Source: JAZDCJ01 sp036311985 (GTDB lineage Bacteria; Actinomycetota; Actinomycetes; Actinomycetales; Micrococcaceae). From it: a stretch of 64,000 nt of DNA. Shown in pieces: positions 50,906 through 58,433 of this stretch (position 1 is its first letter; every line of letters begins with the position of its first letter). Under the pieces are notes generated by a model. That model did not search any database. It was not told the origin of the DNA and was given only the letters and a program-made list of their open reading frames with translations. The position numbers were made by a program, and so were the translations under genes. Location: the NCBI RefSeq assembly GCF_036311985.1, contig NZ_JAZDCJ010000006.1, one strand, 5' to 3'.

Positions 50906-52506
50906 CGGAACCGCTCCTGCGCTACGAGCTGGACTCCTACGCCCCGGCCGCCGCAGCCGGTCCCGTCCTGTCGGGATGCATCGTCGAGGTCGCGCCCGGC
51001 ACGCTCACGGTCGTCCACGGGACCTCGGGGTCCGGGAAGTCGCTGCTCGGGAGCATGCTCGCCGGGCTCCTCCCGCACGGCGGGGACGCCCTCGACGCCC
51101 GGGTCCGCCTCGCCGGCCAGCGCCTCGCCTTCCACCCGGGAGACGGCGCCCTCCCGGACCGCGCCGCGTGGGGCCGCCACGTCGGGCTGCTGCCGCAGGA
51201 CGCGCGGACCCTCTTCTCCGCCGCGCGGGCCACGGTCGCCGAGGAGATCGCCTTCGCCCTGGAACAGCGGGGCATGGAGCGCGCCACGATGCAGCGCCGC
51301 GTCGGGGAGGCGGCCGGTGGGCTGGGCCTCGACGCCCTGCTGGCCGCCGATCCCTTCGCCCTCTCCGGCGGGCAGCAGCGCCTCGCCGCGCTCGCCGCGC
51401 TCGTCGCCGCCCGGACCCCGGTCCTGGTCCTCGACGAGCCCTTCGCCGGCCTCGACTCCGCCGCCCGCCGCGCGCTCGCCGCCGCCCTGGCCCGCCTGCG
51501 GGCGCGCGGCACGGGAGTCGTGCTGCTGGGCAACGGCCTGGAAGACGACGCCGGTGCCGCCTCCGGTGCCGACGCCGTCCTCCGGCTCGGCTCGGGGACG
51601 CTGCGGCGCGAGGCGGCCACGGCGCCGGACGCGGCCCGCGTCGAAGGGTCTCCGTCGGCCCGAGCCGATGCACGGACGCACCGCGCGCCGGAGGTCCCGT
51701 CCACCGCCGGCGGTGCGGACCCGGCGTCGGACTCCGCATCCGGCGGCGCCCGATCCCGTTCCGCGCACTCCCTTCCGCGGTTGAAGCTCATCGGACTGGC
51801 GGCCGCTCCCGACGGCGGCCCCGTCGCCGTCCGCGGGCTCGATCTCGAGCTAGGCCCGGGGGAGCGGCTCGCGCTCACCGGCGCCAACGGCGCGGGCAAG
51901 ACGACCGTGCTGGCCACGATCGCCGGCCTGCTGCCACCCGCCGCGGGAACCGTGCTCGTCGACGGGGCGCCCATCCGTCCGGGCCGGCCGGCGGAGACGG
52001 CGCGGCGGCTCGGGCTGGCCCTGCAGCATCCCGCGGACCAGCTCTTCGAACGGACGGTGGAGCGCGAGGTCCGGTTCGGGCTGCGCGGGCCGCGGGCCGG
52101 GGCGGAGACCGCCGAGATCCTGGAGCAGCTCGGCCTGCGCGACGACGCCCGGACCCACCCGTGGGAACTGCCCGCGGCGAAGCGCCGGCTCGCGGCCCTG
52201 GCGACCGTCCTCGTGCGGAAACCCGGCGTGCTGTTGCTGGACGAGCCGACGAGCGACCTCGACGCCGACGCCCGCGACCGGCTCGAGGACGCGCTCGCGG
52301 CGGCCGCCGGACGGGGAGCCGCGATCGTGTTCACGACCCACGACGCGGCGTTCGCGGCGCGCACCACGGATCGGCAGGAGGGGCTCCGGGCGCCCGGCCC
52401 GGGCACCGCCCCGGGGATCTCCGGGACTACAGGTAGATCAGGACGTCGTCGCCGTCGATGGCGGCCGCGAAGCGCTCGAGGGGACGGTTCGCCGGTCCGC
52501 CCGTGA
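50902..52506 (+). CDS. Fused ECF transporter ATPase (two ABC domains)
   Basis: A 534-residue fusion of two ABC ATPases, corresponding to EcfA1 and EcfA2. Domain 1 has Walker A GTSGSGKS (K46), signature LSGGQ (154-158) and Walker B DEP (D178, E179). Domain 2 has Walker A GANGAGKTT (K333), the Q-loop QHPADQLF typical of ECF ATPases and Walker B DEPTSDLD (D447, E448), but its signature reads LPAAK (423-427) instead of LSGGQ. One of the two ATP sites is thus probably degenerate. The last 30 residues are Arg/Gly-rich and run 80 bp into the opposite-strand Rieske gene, which is unusual and may be non-functional tail. Confidence 0.9.
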   Translation: MTEPLLRYELDSYAPAAAAGPVLSGCIVEVAPGTLTVVHGTSGSGKSLLGSMLAGLLPHGGDALDARVRLAGQRLAFHPGDGALPDRAAWGRHVGLLPQDARTLFSAARATVAEEIAFALEQRGMERATMQRRVGEAAGGLGLDALLAADPFALSGGQQRLAALAALVAARTPVLVLDEPFAGLDSAARRALAAALARLRARGTGVVLLGNGLEDDAGAASGADAVLRLGSGTLRREAATAPDAARVEGSPSARADARTHRAPEVPSTAGGADPASDSASGGARSRSAHSLPRLKLIGLAAAPDGGPVAVRGLDLELGPGERLALTGANGAGKTTVLATIAGLLPPAAGTVLVDGAPIRPGRPAETARRLGLALQHPADQLFERTVEREVRFGLRGPRAGAETAEILEQLGLRDDARTHPWELPAAKRRLAALATVLVRKPGVLLLDEPTSDLDADARDRLEDALAAAAGRGAAIVFTTHDAAFAARTTDRQEGLRAPGPGTAPGISGTTGRSGRRRRRWRPRSARGDGSPVRP

Positions 52507-52864
52507 CCGCGCCGTCGGCGTGGGCGAAGCGCGAGCCGTGGCACGGGCACTCGAACTGCGTCTCGCCCGTGAGCACCTCGCAGCCCGCATGCGTGCAGAC
52601 GGCGCGGTACGCGAGGACCGTCTCGGCGTCCGGCCGGTAGAGCAGGTAGGCGCGGCCCTCGACCTGGACGGAAAGCGAGGCGCCCTCGGGAAGCTCGGAC
52701 AGCGTGGCGGCCTGCGTGCCCTCGGCCCCGCCCCCGGCCGGCGCCGAGGGGACCTCGGCGGGCGAGGCGGAGCCGCAGGCCGCGAGGAAGGCCGCGCCCC
52801 CGGCGGCCACCGAGGTGCCGAGGACGGTGCGGCGGGCGGGGCGGGGTGTCTCGGTGCGCGTCAT
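52427..52864 (-). CDS. Rieske [2Fe-2S] lipoprotein with Tat-type signal
   Basis: A 145-residue small exported Rieske protein. The N-terminus has twin arginines (RRTVLG, R11-R12), a hydrophobic stretch and a lipobox ending in C30 (LAAC), so it is probably exported folded by Tat and lipid-anchored. The Rieske domain (about 55-145) has the two ligand pairs CTHAGC and CPCHGS. It resembles small stand-alone Rieske proteins of actinobacteria, not the cytochrome bc1 subunit. The electron partner is unknown. The start at 52864 fits a leaderless mRNA (TACGAT ending 7 bases upstream); ATG 52873 is an alternative. Its 3' end overlaps the fused ATPase gene by 80 bp. Confidence 0.9.
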   Translation of the reverse strand: MTRTETPRPARRTVLGTSVAAGGAAFLAACGSASPAEVPSAPAGGGAEGTQAATLSELPEGASLSVQVEGRAYLLYRPDAETVLAYRAVCTHAGCEVLTGETQFECPCHGSRFAHADGAVTGGPANRPLERFAAAIDGDDVLIYL

Positions 52865-52871
52865 GGGCACC

Positions 52872-52877
52872 ATCGTA
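52872..52877 (-). promoter_or_regulatory. -10 box of leaderless Rieske gene
   Basis: On the minus strand TACGAT (52877 down to 52872) ends 7 bases before the ATG at 52864. The corresponding -35 region would fall in the terminator hairpin of the fadB gene. Confidence 0.45.
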
Positions 52878-52886
52878 GGACGCGCG

Positions 52887-52936
52887 CGGGGCCCGGCACA
52901 GGGGACCCGGCTGTGGGTCTCCTGTGCCGGGCCCCG
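52887..52936. terminator. Long hairpin after fadB
   Basis: A 23-bp stem, 52887-52909 and 52914-52936, with two G-U pairs and a 4-nt loop; the core arms are CCCGGCACAGG and CCTGTGCCGGG. It lies 20 bp downstream of the fadB stop on the minus strand and separates it from the Rieske gene. Without T run but very stable. Confidence 0.85.
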
Positions 52937-52956
52937 GGGCACCGGCGCGAGTGGTC

Positions 52957-55083
52957 CTAGCCGGCGTGGAACGGACGCCCGTTGACGCGCTGCGACGCGC
53001 CGACCCGGTCCAGGTACGGGGTGATGCCGCCCAGGTGCATGGGCCATCCCGCGCCGAGGATCATGCAGAGGTCGATGTCCTCCGGGCCCTCGACCACGCC
53101 CTCCTCGAGCATCAGGCCGATCTCCTGCGCCAACGCGTCCTGCGTGCGGACCAGCAGCTCCTCGGCGGTGCTCGGCGAGTCGCCGAAGGAGAGCAGGGCG
53201 AGCGTCTCCTCCGGAATCCGCACGCTGCCGTCCTCCTGCTTCTCCCACAGGCCCTTGACGCCGTTGTCGATGAGCGCCTGCTGGTTCGCGGAGACCCGGA
53301 AGCGGTCGCCGAACGCGTCGTGGAGGGACTCCATGACGTGCTGGGCCACGGGGATCCCGACCATCGCGAGCAGCGTGAAGGGGCTCATCGGCAGCCCCAT
53401 CGGCTTCAGGGCCGTGTCCGCGACCTCCGCGGGCGTGCCGTCGTCGAAGGCGTTGGACACCTCGCCCATGAGGCGCAGGAGGATCCGGTTGACGACGAAC
53501 GCCGCGGAGTCCTGGACCAGGACGGCCGTCTTCTTCAGGTTCTTGGCGAGCGCGAACGCCGTGGCGAGCACCTCGTCCGTGGTGTGCGGCGCCTTGACGA
53601 TCTCGATGAGCGGCATCACGGCGACGGGGTTGAAGAAGTGGAAGCCGACGACGCGTCCGGGGTGGCGCAGGTCCTGGGCCATCTTCGTCACCGAGAGCGA
53701 GGAGGTGTTGGTCGCGAGGATGCACTCGGGGGAGACGACCTGCTCGACCTCGGCGAAGACCTTCTTCTTGACCTCGAGCTCCTCGAACACGGCCTCGATG
53801 ACCAGGTCCGCGTCGGCGAAGGCCGACTTGTCCACGGAACCGGTCACGAGGGCACGCGTGCGGTTGGCGGCGTCGGGCGAGAGCCGCTTCTTCGCCGCGA
53901 GCTTGTCGATCTCGCCGTGGATGTAGGCGAGTCCGCGGTCCACGCGTTCCTGGTCGATGTCCGTGATCACGACGGGCACCTTGAGCGACTTGGCGAAGAG
54001 CAGGGCGAACTGTCCGGCCATGAGGCCGGCACCGACGACGCCGATCTTGGCCACGGGCCGCGCCAGCTTCGCGTCCGGGGCGCCGGCGGGTCGCTTGGAG
54101 CGCTTCTGGACCAGGTCCAGGAACGCGTAGACCGTGTCATGGAACTGCGGGGTCTGCATGAGTTCCGTCAGGGCGTCGCACTCGAGGCGGGCCGACTCCG
54201 GCTGGGTCGCCGTCAGCCCCGCCTCGAAGACGTCGAGGACCTTGGCGGGTGCCGGTGCGGCGTTGGAGGTCTTGGCCTCGACGAACGCGCGCGCCGTGGC
54301 GGCGGCCGCGGTCCAGCGGGCCGCGGTCTCCGGGTCCGCCGGGTCGACGGCGTGGCGGCGCTCGGGCTCGGCCCCGTCGACCACGGACGCTGCCCAGGCC
54401 ACCGACTGCTCGAGAAAGTCGGCCGGGGCGAACGCGGCATCGGCGATCCCCAGCTCGAACGCCTGCGCTCCGCCGAGCGTGCGGTTGTTGTTCAGCGGGT
54501 TCTCGATCATCACCTTCAGCGCGGCCTCGGGGCCGATCAGGCGGGGCAGGCGGTAGACGCCGCCCCAGCCCGGGACGAGCCCGATGAAGGCCTCCGGCAG
54601 CCCCAGCCCCTGGGCGCCCGTGGAGACGGTGCGGTAGTTCGCCGCGAGGGCGATCTCGAGCCCGCCGCCGAGGGCCATCCCGTTGATGAAGGCGAAGGTC
54701 GGGACGCCGAGGTCCGCCAGGAGGTCGTAGGCCGCGTGGCCCAGCTCGGCCATGAGGCGCCCCTGCTCGGCGGTGCGCAGCCCCTTGACGGCGGACAGGT
54801 CCGCGCCCGCGACGAGGAAGTACGGCTTGCCCGTCACGGCGAGGGCGTGGATCCCTCCGGCCGCGGCGCGATCCCGCTGCTCCAGGAGCGTCTGCCCGAG
54901 GCCGATCAGGGTCCGCGGGCCGAGCGTCGTCGGCTTGGTGTGGTCCAGTCCGTTGTCGAGCGTAATCAGCGCGAGGGTACGGCCGCCGGGCAGCGGGACG
55001 TCGGCGACGAGGGCGTTCGTGACGACCTCGTTCGGAACCAGTGCGGTGAGCGGTTCGAAGCGTGCGAAGGAATCGTGTGCCAT
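52957..55083 (-). CDS. fadB: Fatty-acid oxidation multifunctional protein: enoyl-CoA hydratase / 3-hydroxyacyl-CoA dehydrogenase
   Basis: A 708-residue FadB-type protein of beta-oxidation. Residues about 20-240 form the crotonase hydratase domain, with oxyanion-hole segments VTGKPYFLVAGADLSAVKGL and FINGMALGGGLEIALA and the second catalytic part PEAFIGLVPGWGG. The NAD-binding dehydrogenase domain starts near residue 340 (KIGVVGAGLMAGQFALLFAK) and includes GFHFFNPVAVMPLIEIV with the catalytic His; the C-terminal helical domain (VNRILLRLMGEVSNAF) follows. It catalyses the second and third steps of the cycle. It is preceded 4 bp away by the thiolase gene on the same strand, so fadA and fadB form one operon from 56329 leftward. 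Confidence 0.93.
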   Translation of the reverse strand: MAHDSFARFEPLTALVPNEVVTNALVADVPLPGGRTLALITLDNGLDHTKPTTLGPRTLIGLGQTLLEQRDRAAAGGIHALAVTGKPYFLVAGADLSAVKGLRTAEQGRLMAELGHAAYDLLADLGVPTFAFINGMALGGGLEIALAANYRTVSTGAQGLGLPEAFIGLVPGWGGVYRLPRLIGPEAALKVMIENPLNNNRTLGGAQAFELGIADAAFAPADFLEQSVAWAASVVDGAEPERRHAVDPADPETAARWTAAAATARAFVEAKTSNAAPAPAKVLDVFEAGLTATQPESARLECDALTELMQTPQFHDTVYAFLDLVQKRSKRPAGAPDAKLARPVAKIGVVGAGLMAGQFALLFAKSLKVPVVITDIDQERVDRGLAYIHGEIDKLAAKKRLSPDAANRTRALVTGSVDKSAFADADLVIEAVFEELEVKKKVFAEVEQVVSPECILATNTSSLSVTKMAQDLRHPGRVVGFHFFNPVAVMPLIEIVKAPHTTDEVLATAFALAKNLKKTAVLVQDSAAFVVNRILLRLMGEVSNAFDDGTPAEVADTALKPMGLPMSPFTLLAMVGIPVAQHVMESLHDAFGDRFRVSANQQALIDNGVKGLWEKQEDGSVRIPEETLALLSFGDSPSTAEELLVRTQDALAQEIGLMLEEGVVEGPEDIDLCMILGAGWPMHLGGITPYLDRVGASQRVNGRPFHAG

Positions 55084-55087
55084 GGTC

Positions 55088-56329
55088 CTAGGCGTCCTTT
55101 CCGTAGTCTGCGTGGTGCGGGTTCTCCCAGATCACGGTGCCGCCCATGCCGAGGCCGATGCACATCGTGGTCAGGCCGTAGCGCACCGAGGGGTCCTGCT
55201 CGAACTGCCGCGCCAGCTGGGTCATGAGGCGCACCCCGGAGGAGGCGAGCGGGTGGCCGACCGCGATGGCGCCGCCGTAGCGGTTCACGCGCGGGTCGTC
55301 GTCGGCGATCCCGAAGTGGTCCAGGAAGGACAGGACCTGGACGGCGAAGGCCTCGTTGACCTCGAACAGGCCGATGTCGTCGATGGCCAGGCCCGCCTGG
55401 GCGAGCGCCTTCTCGGTGGAGGGCACCGGCCCGATCCCCATGACCTGCGGCTCGACGCCGGCGAAGGCGTAGGACACGAGCCGCATCCGCACGGGCAGGC
55501 CCAGCTCCTCCGCTGCCCCGGAGGAGGCCAGGAGGGCGGCGGTCGCGCCGTCGTTCAGGCCGGCGGCGTTGCCCGCCGTGACGCGTCCGTGGGCGCGGAA
55601 GGGGGTCTTCAGCCCGGCCAGGTCGGCCTCGGTGGTGCCGGGGCGCGGCGGCTCGTCGCGCGTGTGGACCGTCCACCCCTCGCCGGGGCGGCGGGCCGCG
55701 GTGGGCACGAGGTCGGGCTGGATGCTGCCGGCCTCGTAGGCGGCGGCGAGCTTGGCCTGGCTGGCGACGGCGTAGCGGTCGGCCCGCTCCTTCGTGACGG
55801 CCGGGAAGCGGTCGTGGAGGTTCTCGGCCGTGTTGCCCATGTTCAGGGCGGCGGGATCGACGATCCGCTCGGAGAGGAAGCGCGGGTTGGGATCGGCGCC
55901 GGCGCCCATCGGGTGGTTGCCCATGTGCTCGACGCCGCCGGCGATCGCGACGTCGTAGGCGCCGAAGGCGATGGATCCGGCGGTGCTCGTCACGGCGGTC
56001 ATGGCGCCGGCGCACATGCGATCGATCGCGTAGCCGGGAACGGTGTGGGGCAGGCCCGCCAGCAGCGCGGCGGTGCGGCCGATGGTCAGTCCCTGGTCCC
56101 CGCTCTGCGTCGTCGCCGCGATCGCCACGTCGTCGATCCGCTCGGGCGGGAGCGAGGGATGGCGGCGCATGAGCTCGCGCAGGCACTTCACCACGAGGTC
56201 GTCGGCGCGCGTTCCGTGGTAGATGCCCTTCTCTCCGGCCTTGCCGAACGGGGTGCGCACGCCGTCGACGAAGACGACGTCGCGGACCGCGCGGCCGCGG
56301 CCGAGGGGGCGGGTGGGGGTGGGGTTCAC
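55088..56329 (-). CDS. fadA: Acetyl-CoA acyltransferase (3-ketoacyl-CoA thiolase)
   Basis: A 413-residue thiolase catalysing the last step of beta-oxidation. The nucleophile is C106 in DRMCAGAM. The catalytic His is in GGAIAVGHPLASSGVR, and the second Cys in TTMCIGLGMGG near the C-terminus. The domain order is standard and no insertion is seen. The GTG at 56329 was chosen because AAGGAG is well placed upstream; the longer frame begins in the promoter region. It is the first gene of the fadA-fadB operon. A palindrome about 50 bp upstream should carry the repressor that controls it; a TetR-family fatty-acid regulator is likely, but its gene is not nearby. Confidence 0.94.
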   Translation of the reverse strand: MNPTPTRPLGRGRAVRDVVFVDGVRTPFGKAGEKGIYHGTRADDLVVKCLRELMRRHPSLPPERIDDVAIAATTQSGDQGLTIGRTAALLAGLPHTVPGYAIDRMCAGAMTAVTSTAGSIAFGAYDVAIAGGVEHMGNHPMGAGADPNPRFLSERIVDPAALNMGNTAENLHDRFPAVTKERADRYAVASQAKLAAAYEAGSIQPDLVPTAARRPGEGWTVHTRDEPPRPGTTEADLAGLKTPFRAHGRVTAGNAAGLNDGATAALLASSGAAEELGLPVRMRLVSYAFAGVEPQVMGIGPVPSTEKALAQAGLAIDDIGLFEVNEAFAVQVLSFLDHFGIADDDPRVNRYGGAIAVGHPLASSGVRLMTQLARQFEQDPSVRYGLTTMCIGLGMGGTVIWENPHHADYGKDA

Positions 56330-56376
56330 CGGGTGCTCCTTACGGAAGGGTGGGACGGGTGTGATCCACCCCATAC

Positions 56377-56392
56377 GTTACTGGCCGGTAAC
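56377..56392. promoter_or_regulatory. Palindromic operator upstream of fadA
   Basis: GTTACTGGCCGGTAAC, a 16-bp inverted repeat with one mismatch, about 48 bp upstream of the fadA start. Its form resembles TetR-type boxes (compare the two at 11799-11840, which share only the outer GTTA). A role in acyl-CoA-responsive control of the fadA-fadB operon is inferred from its position. Confidence 0.55.
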
Positions 56393-56435
56393 TTGGGATG
56401 CAACAGCGGCGCGGGGTGCCGTCCCACCGATCCTG

Positions 56436-57716
56436 TCAGAGCGGGTCCGGGTCGAGGAAGGCCACGGTCAGGACCGGGGCCGCGATCTCCACCTGCCAGG
56501 GCCGGGCGCCGAGGCCGGCGAGGGCTTCCGCGATCGAGTCCGGCTCGATCGGGGTCGGCGGCCGCCAGGCGATCCGGCGCAGGAAGTCGGGGGTCAGCAG
56601 GTTCTCGACGGGCATGTCCAGCTGCTCGGCCGTGCGCTGCAGGCGCGGGCGGGCGGTATTGAGGCGGGCCGCCGCGTCCGGGTCCTTGTCGGCCCACGTG
56701 CGCGGTGGCGGCGGGGCGTTGGACGGCAGGTGCAGGGGCGGCAGGTCCTGCGCGGCGCGGGCCTCCTGTAGTGCCCGGAGCCACCGCGGTGCCTCCTTGC
56801 CCGCGGCCCGGCCGTGGAAGCCCGGGGTCTTCAGCAGCGCGGGAACGGTCGTCGGCATGGCCTTCGCCGCGGCGACGAGCGCCGCGTCCGGGATGAGCCG
56901 GCCCGGGGCGACGTCCCGGTTCTCGGCGAGTGATTCGCGTTCGTGCCAGAGGGCCCTGACGGCGGCGAGCTGGCGCCGGTCGCGCAGGGTATGCAGGCCC
57001 GAGGTGCGCCGCCACGGATCGGTGCGCGGCGGCGCGGGTGGTGCCGTGCGGATGGCCTCGAACTCCTGCTCGGCGTAGGCGAGCTTGCCGTCGCGTTCGA
57101 GGAGCGCGACGAGTTCCGCGCGCAGTTCCACGAGGACCTCGACGTCGAGCGCGGCGTAGCGCAGCCACGGCTCCGGAAGCGGGCGCTTGGACCAGTCGGC
57201 GGCGGAGTGCTCCTTGGCGAGCGAGAGGCCCAGGAGGGATTCGACGACGGCGCCGAGGCCCACGCGCGGCAGGCCCGCCAGGCGGGCGGCGAGCTCGGTG
57301 TCGAAGAGCCGGTCCGGGTGCATTCCGAGCTCGGCGAGGCACGGGAGGTCCTGCGTCGAGGCATGGAGGATCCATTCGACGCCGGAGAGCGCGTCGCCCA
57401 GGACGGCCAGGTCCCCGAACGGCTCGGGGTCGATGAGCCAGGTCCCGGCCCCCTCCCGGCGGATCTGCACGAGGAAGGCGCGTTGGCCGTAGCGGAACCC
57501 CGAGGCCCGCTCGGCGTCCACGGCGGCGGGCCCGTGTCCGGCGGCGATGGCCTGCGCGGCGCGGCGCAGGCCAGACTCCGTGGAGATCACGAGCGGCACG
57601 CCGTCGCGCGGCTCCGTCAGGGGCACCGCCCCGGCGTCGGAGGATCCCGGATCCTGGGTGGCGGAGGACAGCTCGTCCTGCTCGGGGGCGCTGGTGGCGG
57701 CGTCGGCTGCGGTCAT
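56436..57716 (-). CDS. rnd: Ribonuclease D (HRDC domain)
   Basis: A 426-residue 3'-5' exoribonuclease of the RNase D group. The DEDD exonuclease domain (about residues 40-230) shows AVDAERASG with D67 and E69, ILHASTQDLPCLAEL with the third acid, and LRYAALDVEVLVELR with the Tyr and Asp of the last motif. An HRDC domain follows (about 240-320; TLRDRRQLAAVRALWHERES) and a second helical region closes the protein. It trims structured RNA 3' ends such as tRNA precursors. The order DUF3000, rnd next to dxs occurs in M. tuberculosis (Rv2680, Rv2681, Rv2682c); here dxs has separated from them. TAGAAT ends 10 bases before the ATG, so the leader is very short. Confidence 0.92.
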   Translation of the reverse strand: MTAADAATSAPEQDELSSATQDPGSSDAGAVPLTEPRDGVPLVISTESGLRRAAQAIAAGHGPAAVDAERASGFRYGQRAFLVQIRREGAGTWLIDPEPFGDLAVLGDALSGVEWILHASTQDLPCLAELGMHPDRLFDTELAARLAGLPRVGLGAVVESLLGLSLAKEHSAADWSKRPLPEPWLRYAALDVEVLVELRAELVALLERDGKLAYAEQEFEAIRTAPPAPPRTDPWRRTSGLHTLRDRRQLAAVRALWHERESLAENRDVAPGRLIPDAALVAAAKAMPTTVPALLKTPGFHGRAAGKEAPRWLRALQEARAAQDLPPLHLPSNAPPPPRTWADKDPDAAARLNTARPRLQRTAEQLDMPVENLLTPDFLRRIAWRPPTPIEPDSIAEALAGLGARPWQVEIAAPVLTVAFLDPDPL

Positions 57717-57726
57717 GATGCAGACG

Positions 57727-57732
57727 ATTCTA
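57727..57732 (-). promoter_or_regulatory. -10 box of the rnd gene
   Basis: On the minus strand TAGAAT (57732 down to 57727) ends 10 bases before the ATG at 57716; it lies just past the DUF3000 stop codon. The expected transcription start leaves a leader of only a few bases, with no ribosome-binding site. Confidence 0.5.
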
Positions 57733-57738
57733 GTGCCT

Positions 57739-58380
57739 TCACGAACGACGTCGGTGGGGCAGGGCCGCGACGCCGGGCGGCAGCGGGGGCAGCCCGGCGA
57801 ACGTGCACACCATGTCGCCCCAGGCCTCGAGGTGCGCGGTGACGTCCGCGTCGAGCGGCGTCCAGGAGGCGCGCAGCTCGATGTCGATCGTCCCCTCGCG
57901 TCCGGCGAGCGTGCCGAAGCTCTCCGAGAGCACGCGGGTCGCGGTCCCCCCGGCGTTGACGTGCGGGGCCGCATGCTCCTCGAGCGCCTCCGCGAGCCAG
58001 GTCCACGCGACCGAGCCCAGCATCTCGTCGTTGCCCATGTCCGCCTCCAGCTGGGCGCGGATGTAGGTGACGATCCGGAAGGTGCCGTTCCAGACGGGGG
58101 AGCCGGCGGGGTCGTGGAGGAGGATGAACCGGCCCGTGGCGAGCTCCTCGTCCACCGTGTCGGCGGCGTGGAGGGCGGCGGCGGCCGGGCCGTGGAGGCG
58201 GACGGCCGGCCGTCCGGCCTCGACGACATCGGCGGAGAGGGCGACGGCGAACGGCGCCAGCCGGGCGGGTGCGGGGATCTCCTCGAGCCGCATCTCCGGG
58301 CGGCACTCGGCCCGGCGCAGGGCGGAGAGCGCCGTCAGGAAGTCCGGTGGAACCGAAGCCAGGTCGCCAAGTGCGGTCAC
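57739..58380 (-). CDS. DUF3000 family protein
   Basis: A 213-residue soluble protein restricted to actinobacteria. Conserved parts are FLTALSALRRAECRPEMRLE at the start, WNGTFRIVTYIRAQLEADMG and DEMLGSVAWTWLAEALEEHA in the middle, then VLSESFGTLAGREGTIDIEL and HLEAWGDMVCTFAGLPPLPP at the end. No known catalytic motif, signal or membrane segment; the function is unknown. It is always found next to RNase D in its relatives, which hints at a link with RNA metabolism. The GTG at 58380 is preceded by TAAAAT ending 7 bases upstream, so the mRNA is probably leaderless. Confidence 0.9.
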   Translation of the reverse strand: MTALGDLASVPPDFLTALSALRRAECRPEMRLEEIPAPARLAPFAVALSADVVEAGRPAVRLHGPAAAALHAADTVDEELATGRFILLHDPAGSPVWNGTFRIVTYIRAQLEADMGNDEMLGSVAWTWLAEALEEHAAPHVNAGGTATRVLSESFGTLAGREGTIDIELRASWTPLDADVTAHLEAWGDMVCTFAGLPPLPPGVAALPHRRRS

Positions 58381-58387
58381 ACCCCCG

Positions 58388-58393
58388 ATTTTA
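58388..58393 (-). promoter_or_regulatory. -10 box of leaderless DUF3000 gene
   Basis: On the minus strand TAAAAT (58393 down to 58388) ends 7 bases before the GTG at 58380. The intervening bases are CGGGGGT, which cannot serve as a normally spaced ribosome-binding site. Confidence 0.5.
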
Positions 58394-58404
58394 GGGCGGC
58401 CCGG

Positions 58405-58431
58405 CCCCGGCGCGTCCGAGGCACGCCGGGG
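58405..58431 (-). terminator. Hairpin after the threonine aldolase gene
   Basis: CCCCGGCG (58405-58412) and CGCCGGGG (58424-58431) form an 8-bp stem with an 11-nt loop, 3 bp after the stop of the leftward aldolase gene. No T run. Confidence 0.5.
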
Positions 58432-58433
58432 AC

